Assembly (NCBI GenBank): GCA_003956705.1 | Contig: QZCP01000618.1 | Span: forward strand, 1-15,380 | Source of the DNA: Brevipalpus yothersi | Lineage: Eukaryota > Arthropoda > Arachnida > Trombidiformes > Tenuipalpidae | Direction: 5' to 3' | Length of the DNA stretch: 15,380 nucleotides | Part shown: positions 8,568-15,380 of the stretch, one piece after another | Numbering within the stretch: position 1 is the stretch's first letter | How the letters are laid out: each line of letters starts with the position of its first letter | Notes under the pieces: generated by a model | Databases searched by the model: none | Told to the model about the DNA's origin: nothing | The model's input: only the letters and a program-made list of their open reading frames with translations | Program-made: the position numbers and the translations under genes

Positions 8568-8798
8568 ATGTGCCCTACGCCCTATCTGTATAAGATATTT
8601 TTCGTATGGAATTCTTTTCAGTATGCCAAAATGATGAATCAATACTTGCCACACGCTAGTCGATACATTTCATGGTTACTTTTATGCAATGCAAATACCT
8701 ACTACTTGTGTATGTCTCTCTTTCCCTTCTCTTTTGAGGGTAGAAGATTGATCTCGCCTCTATTCATCCCATTCTCATCTGACCATCTCACCATGTGA
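8568..8798 (+). CDS. 76-codon ORF, doubtful
   Basis: An ATG at 8568 (A at -3) runs to TGA at 8796-8798. The product is rich in aromatic and hydrophobic residues (MCPTPYLYKIFFVWNSF at the start; WLLLCNANTYYLCMSLFPF in the middle) with no simple repeat. There are no splice or polyadenylation signals close by and no recognised family. AT-rich DNA readily yields Phe/Leu/Tyr-rich chance frames of this kind. Confidence 0.13.
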   Translation: MCPTPYLYKIFFVWNSFQYAKMMNQYLPHASRYISWLLLCNANTYYLCMSLFPFSFEGRRLISPLFIPFSSDHLTM

Positions 8799-9094
8799 TG
8801 TATGTGTACAATTCTCGTGCAAAACTTTAACCATCAGAACGAGGAAGAAGAAATCTCAAATATCTGATGATGCGTACCAGTACTTTTTTTTCTCCTTCGA
8901 GAGCCAAAAAAGTTAGTAGTAGCCTAAAATTTTCTCATCCATGGACAGAGTAAACTTTTTTGATGCTCATTTTTTTGCATCGTCTACAGTTCTTGATCAA
9001 ACTGAGGATGAAGAAGAAGAAGAGAGGGAGGGGGCTTACTCGCTCGTGCGGGAATTCAGGATGCCCTAAGATCACTTCACACTCCCTCACCATC

Positions 9095-9096
<2 letters not shown>
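8799..9096. other. AT-rich spacer with acceptor-like site
   Basis: A T-rich stretch ends in CTACAG at about 8989, but no donor follows before the CT array. No gene was supported. Confidence 0.45.

Positions 9097-9151
<55 letters not shown>
9097..9151 (+). repeat. (CT)22 array with interrupted tail, left arm of a hairpin pair
   Basis: Pure CT at 9097-9140 is followed by TTCTCTCTCTC to 9151. It lies about 45 nt before a GA array on the same strand, so the two arrays are mutually complementary. Confidence 0.97.
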
Positions 9152-9152
<1 letters not shown>

Positions 9153-9171
9153 AAAAGAGAACAGTAGCAGA

Positions 9172-9190
9172 AGAGAGAAAGAAAGAAAGC

Positions 9191-9234
<44 letters not shown>
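9172..9234 (+). repeat. (AG)n / GAAA purine array, right arm of a hairpin pair
   Basis: AGAGAGAAAGAAAGAAAG leads into pure AG at 9196-9224 and a further GA tail to 9234. At least 29 nt can pair without mismatch with the CT array at 9097-9140. Confidence 0.96.
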
Positions 9235-9825
9235 TTCTCCATCCAGTTGATGATCAGGAAGCGATCTGTTAGTCTCTCTCTCTCTTTCCCAGCATCCCTA
9301 TTGATAGACCATTAATCATGGAAAGCAAAAAGGCTTACCTTTCTCGTTCTCTATACTGTACTGAATTTCAACCCTGACTTCAACTGATGTCGGTCTTCAT
9401 CTTCCCATAGTTTGCCGGTCTCTCAACCTTCAACTGGTGTTCAAAGAAGAGAGGCCAGACTGAAACTGATGATGAAAAGTGATTACAAGTAGAAGTAGAA
9501 GTACGCATCTTATGCTGTTACTAGTCAGGCTCATTTTTTCCACTTTACCATCTCTTTCTCTCAATGATCGTCCTCGCTCTCTCTATCTCTCTCTTTCTCT
9601 TCCTTTCAAGTGGGAATCATGATTCATGGACTTCGATCAGTATCGATATGATCTAGTGATTTGCAAAGTTTCATCACCTCTTTTTCTTTCTAACGAATGA
9701 AACATCAAACCTTCACACACAAATTTTCTTGGAGCCACTCTCAAACCTTATTCACACCATCATCTTTTCTGAGAATCAATTCCATCCTGCTTCTCTCTTC
9801 TCTCTTCCCAATTTTCTATCTACAT
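9235..9825. other. Spacer, pyrimidine-rich in its second half
   Basis: A CT run lies at 9271-9285. A period-6 repeat AAGTAG (three units) lies at about 9486-9502. From 9540 onward the plus strand is strongly pyrimidine-biased. No gene was recognised. Confidence 0.5.
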
Positions 9826-9890
9826 TCTCTCTCTCTTCTCTCTCTCTTCTCTCTCTCTTCTCTCTCCTCTTCTCTCTTCTTCTCTTTTTG
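9826..9890 (+). repeat. Polypyrimidine minisatellite, about 11-bp unit
   Basis: The unit TCTCTCTCTTC is repeated about three times in tandem, then decays into TCTCCTCTTCTC-type variants. Frames 9697-9891 and 9729-10010 (Ser-Leu-rich) are translations of this tract. Confidence 0.82.
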
Positions 9891-10095
9891 AGGGTAAGAT
9901 TGAGTGATTTCTTTCTCTTAAAGCAACTTTTGCTTGAACAAAAAATCGCACGATTCCAGACAACAGGTTCTCGAAGATATTTTTCCTTCACTTATTCCTC
10001 GAATTCATGATAATTATTGCGCTTTTTCTTGAGCTGCCATCATAGCATCTTTCTCTTCTCTTCCTCTTTACCCTTTGCTGACTCTTCAATCCCAG

Positions 10096-10150
10096 CTAGC
10101 AGCTTCAGAATGTTTTCAGCAGATAAGTTTTCCAATGAGTATGAATGCAA
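10096..10150 (+). CDS. Candidate 55-nt exon, unknown product
   Basis: It is preceded by a long pyrimidine tract (about 10045-10090) ending CAATCCCAG, a good acceptor. It is followed by GTAAGAAG at 10151, a good donor. With two leading nucleotides the exon reads SSFRMFSADKFSNEYEC and leaves two bases (AA). Joined to the candidate exon at 11038-11080, whose only open phase takes one leading base, the frame continues without a stop. A frame starting at the first base is also open but would hit a stop in that second exon. Pyrimidine-rich DNA throws up acceptor-like sites often, so this remains speculative. Confidence 0.22.
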
Positions 10151-10172
10151 GTAAGAAGAAGATCGTGTCGAA

Positions 10173-10175
<3 letters not shown>

Positions 10176-10238
<63 letters not shown>
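10176..10238 (+). repeat. (TC)31 microsatellite
   Basis: This is a pure 63-nt TC run about 25 nt downstream of the donor-like site at 10151. The Leu-Ser run in frame 10075-10308 is its translation. Confidence 0.98.
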
Positions 10239-10241
<3 letters not shown>

Positions 10242-10577
10242 TCTGAGTGAAGAAATCATTTTCAGTGTTCATGAGAGAAAGAAAAGGTTTTCTCTCTCTC
10301 TTCCTTAGTAAAAGAAGCAAAGAATCAGATAGAGAATAGAATGTTTTTCCCATGATATTCACTCTTCTTTTGCTCTCAATTCAACATCTTAAGAACGAAG
10401 AGCACTATTTTTGATCAATAGATCCTTCTCATTCTCCTCCCTCTTTTACCACCCACTCTCATGCACTGGTTGTTGGCATGTTTCGCTCTTATTCTCATAG
10501 AAAAATTCGCTCTTCATCATCCTATACTCACTTCTTCTTCATCTCATTCTTTCTCGATCATCTTTCTTTTTATTCTT

Positions 10578-10580
<3 letters not shown>

Positions 10581-10623
<43 letters not shown>
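10581..10623 (+). repeat. (TC)21 microsatellite
   Basis: This is a pure 43-nt run inside a wider pyrimidine-rich strand (about 10400-10770) with another CT run at about 10703-10717. Ser-Leu-rich frames 10461-10832 and 10478-10786 overlap it in two phases, the mark of composition rather than coding. Confidence 0.97.
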
Positions 10624-10625
<2 letters not shown>

Positions 10626-10884
10626 ATCCGCATCTTCTCTATCATTGTGCCTGCTTGCCCACCTTATTCCTCCTCTCAAGCCTCTCTCTTCTCTCTTACT
10701 TTTCTCTCTCTCTCTCTTTCTTCTTCATCTCCTCTCTTGTCTCATTCATCTTACTCCTCTTCTCTTCTCATCGAGCGAGCATGTAAGTTGAAGGGCGTTG
10801 CGAGGAAGCTGCGGGAAGGAAAGAATGATTAATAACGCAATACATGAAGTTCCAAAGAGATGAGGAGCAAGATGCAAAAGCAAA

Positions 10885-10899
10885 AGAGAGAGAGAGAGA
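10885..10899 (+). repeat. Short (AG)7 run
   Basis: This is a 15-nt pure AG run, opposite in orientation to the neighbouring CT arrays. Confidence 0.85.
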
Positions 10900-11037
10900 A
10901 AAATTTTCGCCTCCATGGGCTAACCGCGAAATTTAAAATTCATTGCCTCCAGTAATAAGGGGATGAATGAAGAAATGCCTCTATCTAGACTTCATTTTTC
11001 GTGGTAATATTTTTCTTCTCTCTCCTCATCCTTTCAG

Positions 11038-11080
11038 TGAACAGAACATCCCATCGGCTCATTTCTCTCCCTCTCTAGAG
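11038..11080 (+). CDS. Candidate 43-nt micro-exon, unknown product
   Basis: The upstream sequence TTTTTCTTCTCTCTCCTCATCCTTTCAG is a near-ideal pyrimidine tract and acceptor ending at 11037. The downstream sequence AGAG|GTGAGT at 11081 is a near-consensus donor. Only one of three phases is open: one leading base, then EQNIPSAHFSPSLE, ending on a codon boundary. That phase is the one required by the candidate exon at 10096-10150. The intron between them (887 nt) would hold two CT arrays. Strong paired splice signals 43 nt apart are suggestive, but I recognise no protein and see no further exon with confidence. Confidence 0.27.
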
Positions 11081-11433
11081 GTGAGTAGAAAGGGAATATG
11101 ATGCAAAATTTTTCCAACTCCGTTCTTGAATAATCTGGAAACACATAAGCTGTTCTCAAAATGTCATTGTCTTCCTGAGGCTCTCTATCTGACTCTGATT
11201 ATGAATTGCTTTCACATCAATATCCTTAACATGATGTCTTCTCAATATTATCACTCCATTATGGCCATCCGATGCCTTAAAATTTGAATATTTTATGTTG
11301 ATATCCAAGACATTCGCTGACTATATGTCACTATCCATTTGTGGTACATGCATTTTGAACGCTGCCATCTTACATCATCATAAATAGCCTAAGGACACAT
11401 CATCATAAAAGGCTTCTCATTTCAACAATGATA

Positions 11434-11436
<3 letters not shown>
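11081..11436. other. AT-rich spacer with a short duplicated motif
   Basis: The motif ACATCATCATAAA occurs at 11372 and again 25 nt later at 11397, with related flanks (AATAGCCT versus AAGGCT). No gene was recognised. Confidence 0.55.

Positions 11437-11502
<66 letters not shown>
11437..11502 (+). repeat. (TC)33 microsatellite
   Basis: This is a pure 66-nt run. The ORF 11428-11670, beginning with a Leu-Ser run, is its translation and is not called as a gene. Confidence 0.98.
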
Positions 11503-11505
<3 letters not shown>

Positions 11506-11530
11506 AAATTTGACCGAAAATGCTATCCTC

Positions 11531-11567
11531 AAAATATGATCACATCACAAAATATGATGGGCATCAC
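11531..11567 (+). repeat. Two-copy tandem repeat, 18-19 bp unit
   Basis: AAAATATGATCACATCAC (11531-11548) is followed directly by AAAATATGATGGGCATCAC (11549-11567). Confidence 0.85.
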
Positions 11568-11952
11568 AAAGCAATCAAGATTTGAGGAGAAGAAGAAGAA
11601 AAAGAAAACTTATCAAATGATTTGCTTATCCCGCTCGATCAGCATGATATTGGACAAGCTGAAATCTTGATACTTCTTCATACTCTCCTTAATACCATGA
11701 AACTGTCCAACAACTGGGAAGATAGATAAATATAAACATTAAGCAAAAATTACTGGTGAGCAAAGCGAATCATTTCTATTTCCACGCTTCTGTGAGGAAT
11801 ACATAAAATAACACCCACAGATGCATATACATGTATGAGTACACATGGGTAAAAATTATACTCACTGGGTGCACATTCTATGGTGGACATTGAAAGTGAA
11901 ACATTATTTCATCAGTCCATACTGTGAGCACAATGTTCAAGTGATGAAGTGA
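11568..11952. other. AT-rich spacer
   Basis: One copy of ATACATGTAT lies at 11827-11836. The minus strand has a GTGAGTAT donor-like site at about 11865-11858, with no convincing exon attached. No gene was recognised. Confidence 0.5.

Positions 11953-11960
<8 letters not shown>

Positions 11961-11995
<35 letters not shown>
11961..11995 (+). repeat. (AG)17 microsatellite
   Basis: This is a pure 35-nt AG run preceded by a short GAGAGAAAG tract from 11952. Confidence 0.97.
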
Positions 11996-11998
<3 letters not shown>

Positions 11999-12111
11999 AA
12001 TATTGGCGTAACTGATTTACTGCCCTCAATTGTTGGCCAATTATTTTGCCTTGAATATGCATAATAATCACAAAATGCGCTGTGGCAATTTGTCGCCATC
12101 AATAATTGTCA

Positions 12112-12144
12112 CCCCAAATTCACCCCCTCCCCTCTACCACCCCC
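12112..12144 (-). other. Canonical G-quadruplex motif on minus strand
   Basis: The plus strand carries four C-runs: CCCC 12112-12115, CCCCC 12123-12127, CCCC 12129-12132 and CCCCC 12140-12144. The spacers are 7, 1 and 7 nt. The minus strand therefore fits G3+N1-7 four times over, and the plus strand fits an i-motif. Runs of four or more C or G are rare elsewhere in the window, so this is a local compositional outlier. Confidence 0.85.
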
Positions 12145-12194
12145 TGTTCTCCTGAATATAGCCCATACATAGTCCAGCTTGTATATCTCTAGCA

Positions 12195-12265
12195 GAAAAA
12201 AATACGTTACATACACATACACACTCTCAACCCCTACCAGGCCAACCACTGGGCCACAGAATTTT
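12195..12265 (-). mobile_element. tRNA-D-arm-like segment, possible SINE head remnant
   Basis: On the minus strand, TGGCCCAGTGG (12256-12246) matches the Pol III A box TRGYNNANNGG. The surrounding GGCC-CAGTGGTT-GGCC can form a four-pair D stem with a D loop like that of tRNAs (AGTGGTT). Downstream on that strand, GGGGTTGAGAG is only a weak B-box resemblance, and no anticodon or T stem forms. It could be a decayed tRNA-derived SINE head or a chance match. No tail repeat or target-site duplication could be defined. Confidence 0.22.
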
Positions 12266-12351
12266 TTCGTTCTCTCCCTCTCATCATGTGTTTGTGGAAG
12301 ATGATGTGAAGATCATCACTTGAATTGATCGACCGGACACAGCAGGCAAGT

Positions 12352-12371
12352 GTGTGTGTATGTGTGTGTCT
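12352..12371 (+). repeat. Interrupted GT run
   Basis: GTGTGTGTATGTGTGTGTCT is an imperfect dinucleotide tract. Confidence 0.8.
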
Positions 12372-12595
12372 GTATGGATGCATATTTCTTGGGGTACAAG
12401 TGAATGAAAGCATCCATGCTGGGATCTCTCTTCTCTTGCCTTTTCTCTCTTTTTTTAACGGAGGACAACATTTTGCCCAAATGCCAGGAACCCAACAGGC
12501 GACAACACAGTTGAACACATTACACATTGCAAATTTTAGGTCCACCAGGGAGCTTGAAGTAAAGCCATATCCATGGGGAGCCCAATAGGTTAGGA

Positions 12596-12802
12596 CTATG
12601 TGATGAAGATGAAGGCTTTCACTTGATTCTGGACGATCTGTGTGAGTGTGTACAAGTGCATTTGAAGGTCCGATTCTTCATCTTCATCTTCTTCGTATTT
12701 TTTCCTCCTCCTCTCTTGGTGATGCTTATCATCATCAACGGGACACTTGGACACCGAGAGGTATCCAAGAGGGTGGTGGACAAGTGTGGACAAGGTGAAC
12801 AT
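12596..12802 (-). CDS. 68-codon ORF with acidic stretch, doubtful
   Basis: A complete ATG-to-TAG frame on the minus strand begins MFTLSTLVHHPLGYLSV, followed by a charged centre (RRRKKYEEDEDEESD) and a QIVQNQVKAFIF end. The acidic run comes from a TTCATC/CTTCTT triplet-rich tract on the plus strand. The plus strand is open over the same interval (12623-12823). No splice sites, promoter or family support either reading. Confidence 0.12.
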   Translation of the reverse strand: MFTLSTLVHHPLGYLSVSKCPVDDDKHHQERRRKKYEEDEDEESDLQMHLYTLTQIVQNQVKAFIFIT

Positions 12803-12823
12803 AGTGTGTGGAAGGCAAAATAG

Positions 12824-13260
12824 TGGGCAAAATTTGGGGATAAAGCAACAGGTTTTTCACAGTGTATAAGATAAAGTGTGAGTGGGAATTAATATCATCA
12901 AAATTGGAATAATCCCTCTAACATCTTTTGGAAACTTTGGACTAGTTTCCTATACTTTTTATTCCACTGGTTGAGAAGGAAGAGGAGGAAGAAAAATATA
13001 TTCTATCATTTTGATCGATTTCCACTTGCTATTTTGGAGAAAGGAAAAATTTTCCACATGGATGCTGCATGATGCTGGCCATCATCAATGGTAACCTCGT
13101 GTAAATATACAAACATACACATACATAGTTGAAGAGAATTGTACGCATTCTGGATCTTTTCTCACGCTCACAATCCATTGCTTACCTTGGCAAAAAGTAA
13201 ACATATCTTCATGTCCAAAGCCTGAGGACTTGTAACCACTTTTGATCATCATCATTTTTC
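12824..13260. other. Unique AT-rich spacer
   Basis: I see no array or RNA gene. The minus-strand frame 13085-13270 (61 codons) has no supporting signal. Confidence 0.5.
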
Positions 13261-13261
13261 C

Positions 13262-13282
13262 CACACACACACATACATGTAT
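13262..13282. repeat. Short CA run leading into ATACATGTAT palindrome
   Basis: CACACACACACA is followed by the fourth exact copy of ATACATGTAT (13273-13282). Confidence 0.8.
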
Positions 13283-13328
13283 GAATCTTACTAACGTAGA
13301 ATATGAGTATCATGAGTTCCGTTTGAGG

Positions 13329-13346
13329 AATGTTAATTTTAACATT
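13329..13346. repeat. AT-rich palindrome, 8-bp arms
   Basis: AATGTTAA-TT-TTAACATT is a perfect inverted repeat with a 2-nt centre. Confidence 0.8.
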
Positions 13347-13526
13347 TTTTCCATTAGTTATAGTCCATGATTGTGTTAAAGGTCAACCTTTTTTCCGGTG
13401 AACGTGTTGAAATTAAGGGCTCAAAGGTCTTATGAGTGATGATGATGTACATTCTTCAGGCCCAGAAGAGTCCAATCAGAGATATTTTCCCATGAGAAAT
13501 GAAATCAAATACAGACAGTATCGAAA

Positions 13527-13550
13527 GTGTGTGTCTGTGTCTGTGTGTGT
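13527..13550 (+). repeat. TG/TCTG compound tract
   Basis: GTGTGTGTCTGTGTCTGTGTG is a compound GT/CTGT microsatellite. Confidence 0.85.
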
Positions 13551-14100
13551 TGATATATTGAAATTAAATTATCAACAAAAAGGAAACAATTTATCGTGTG
13601 TAAATTAATGTTTTCCAATCTTTTTGGAAAGCATTCGATTTGGAAATGATGAAAGAGAAAGTGAAAGCGTTTGGTTACTGTCTAATTTTGTGCATAAATT
13701 ATGATCAACACCATGAATGAATGAATGTTGTGTGGATAATGAATGGAGTGGAAAAAAAATATGAACGAGTGTTCTGATGGAGAATTGAATATAAACAATC
13801 ATCACTATGATATTTAAAATTCATGTCATGAAACGGTGATTGGTGATATGTACTCATAAAAAAGCATACTTAACGTTGAGAAAGATAAAGAGTCTATCTT
13901 GATAATGATGAACCAGAATTATCTATTTTCACTATCACTTGATTGTTTTATACAAAGTTCACTTCATTTCAGAAGCTCAATTGTGGTTTATTCAAAAACT
14001 ATGATTATCTAAGCTAATATTATCCACTTTTCTCACACCTTGAATCCACATTTTAACCACGAGATTACAGGGGGATGTGATACTTGATTATCATAAAAAT
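13551..14100. other. Unique AT-rich spacer
   Basis: A short palindrome TTCATG-T-CATGAA lies at 13820-13832. An acceptor-like TTCATTTCAG ends at about 13971 and is followed by a short open run. No donor or gene is supported. Confidence 0.5.
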
Positions 14101-14330
14101 TTATCTCTCCTCTCTCTCTTTTTTTCCCATCTCATCTTCTCCTCTCTCTCTCCTCTATGATCTTCATCTTCTTCTCCATCTTTTGGCCATGATACGTTTT
14201 TGCCTGCGGTTCTAAGTGATGATTATTGCCTTGGAGGGTGGCCGAGGGCAAGCTTTTTTTTCTCTCTCTCTTTCTTTCTTTCGTTCTCTTCTCTTCTCTT
14301 CTCATCTTATATCAATCGTATCGCACTTCT
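14101..14330 (+). repeat. Pyrimidine-rich low-complexity tract
   Basis: Irregular CT/CTT/TCTTC sequence with no long pure array. All three plus-strand frames are open simultaneously through 14226-14412, which is expected from stop-poor pyrimidine DNA and argues against any of them being a gene. Confidence 0.75.
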
Positions 14331-14560
14331 CCATGCAAAACTACTTTTTTTTCGCCTCATGTCGATGCTCTTTCTCGTTTCACTCTTTGCCGATTTTCGT
14401 GTATGTATATGAGAGGCACTTTTTTTTCACTTTCTTAGCCACAAAAAGAAAATCTATCATGCTGGAAAAGAGCTTGCCCAAAATTCCATTGGTTGCAATA
14501 AACAAAAAAGTGCATACATATACACTTGACGCAGCATCAAGTGAGAGAGAGAGTCGATGA

Positions 14561-15166
14561 TTTGTGTGATGCAATATTTTGTTTACATGTTGCCGGAAGA
14601 GTGATGTGAGGCTCCTTACTCGTTATGGTATGGCAGTGACAAAATTTGTGTGTATATGCTCTTTGGAATTTGCAAAGAATGCGAGGCCTCTACATAAATG
14701 TTGGGGCAAATTTTTAACTCAATTCTCACTAATTGTTTATGGATCTTGTGCCGCTTTTTTCTAACTAGCGTGTATTACTTTTAAGTTCAAAGTTAGTTTT
14801 GTGAACTTGGAAAGAAAGTAGATGAAGGAAAAGAAGGGAGAGAGAGAAAAGAGAAGGAATCGATCCTTCAGTGGTTTTGTTGTTATGTCGATGTTGGAAG
14901 TGAGTGAGAAAAGAGAAACGAAGATGAGAAAGGAAGAGAGAAAGAAAACCAAAGACTTTATGCTGAGAACATCGTTTTCGTTTAGATCACTTGAATGGTA
15001 GGCCTGAGAGCAGGTATAGATTCAGAATTATGATTAACTGTCACTTACAGACGCTTTTCGTCTTTTTTCTCTTGGTAAGTAGAGAGAAAGAGAGAGACTT
15101 TGCTTTCTCCAGGATGAAGATCTTCTAGTGAATTATTTTTCTAGGGAACACTGAGCTTTGTACATA
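14561..15166. other. Spacer, partly purine-rich, with donor-like site
   Basis: Purine-rich plus strand at about 14810-14945. Inverted repeat AAGTTCA 14783-14789 / TGAACTT 14802-14808. A near-consensus donor CTTG|GTAAGT lies at 15074/15075, 24 nt after a CTTACAG acceptor-like site (15050). The 24-nt interval is open but too short to claim. Confidence 0.5.
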
Positions 15167-15184
15167 AGAGAGAGAGAGAGAGAG
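15167..15184 (+). repeat. (AG)9 microsatellite
   Basis: This is a pure 18-nt run, 31 nt before the terminal array. Confidence 0.92.
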
Positions 15185-15212
15185 CTGAGAACCACCAAGT
15201 GTGCAGACAAGT

Positions 15213-15380
<168 letters not shown>

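Noticed and set aside
8935..9250. Arg-Glu and Leu-Ser ORFs on both strands
   Set aside because: They are generated by the facing CT and GA arrays, as expected for complementary repeats.
10105..10832. ORFs around the CT arrays on both strands
   Set aside because: The repeats explain their openness. Only the short splice-bounded segment 10096-10150 was kept, as a candidate.
12234..12588. Overlapping ORFs on both strands (103 and 87 codons)
   Set aside because: They have His-Thr or Val-Cys runs from the GT tract, both strands are open, and no family is recognised. A GC-type donor near 12346 was too weak to use.
13378..13385. AAAGGTCA, a nuclear-receptor monomer site
   Set aside because: An 8-mer is expected by chance in 15 kb on two strands, and no promoter context is visible.
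14200..14560. Three overlapping plus-strand ORFs (70, 114, 70 codons)
   Set aside because: All three frames are open together in pyrimidine-rich DNA, the signature of composition rather than coding.

Overview
The window looks like non-coding, probably intergenic and/or intronic, DNA from a eukaryote nuclear genome. It is AT-rich. There are no bacterial-style gene runs or ribosome-binding-site/operon layout. The most striking content is many long, almost uninterrupted dinucleotide arrays, mainly (GA)n/(CT)n with some (GT)n/(CA)n, along with long strand-asymmetric purine or pyrimidine stretches. Several good splice-site look-alikes are present. An invertebrate animal is my guess, but nothing here fixes the taxon and a plant or other eukaryote is not excluded. 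I recognise no protein family, tRNA, rRNA, CRISPR array or transposase.

Layout: base 1 lies inside a (GA)n array. Positions 34-1184 are unique AT-rich DNA. 1185-1880 holds an (AG)19 array, a (TC)24 array and a pyrimidine-rich tail. 2460-2880 is TG-rich. 3060-3290 is purine-rich on the plus strand, followed at once by the pyrimidine-rich 3360-3570 with a (TC)23 array. 3785-5375 is nearly free of simple repeats and holds the most protein-like open stretches (4313-4483 with a donor site, and 5035-5373). 5380-7320 contains scattered GA and GT arrays ending in (AG)30. 7390-7620 is a cluster of inverted repeats around a (CT)n array. 7946-8452 is the longest stop-free stretch. 9097-9234 is a CT array facing a GA array (hairpin geometry). 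9540-10760 is strongly pyrimidine-rich on the plus strand with two large CT arrays. 11038-11080 is a possible micro-exon, and 11437-11502 is (TC)33. 12112-12265 carries a canonical G-quadruplex motif and a tRNA-D-arm-like segment on the minus strand. 12600-15160 is mostly unique AT-rich DNA, and 15216-15380 is a pure (AG)82 array running off the window.

Most stop-free frames here are by-products of the repeats: (CT)n reads as Leu-Ser, (GA)n as Arg-Glu or Glu-Arg, and (CA)n as His-Thr. Coding calls are therefore given only as low-confidence exon candidates. No gene set working together can be reconstructed from this window, and I see no evidence of a new defence, mobile or metabolic system. 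The parts worth following up are structural (hairpin or triplex-prone arrays, the G4, recurring palindromes) and the candidate exons.
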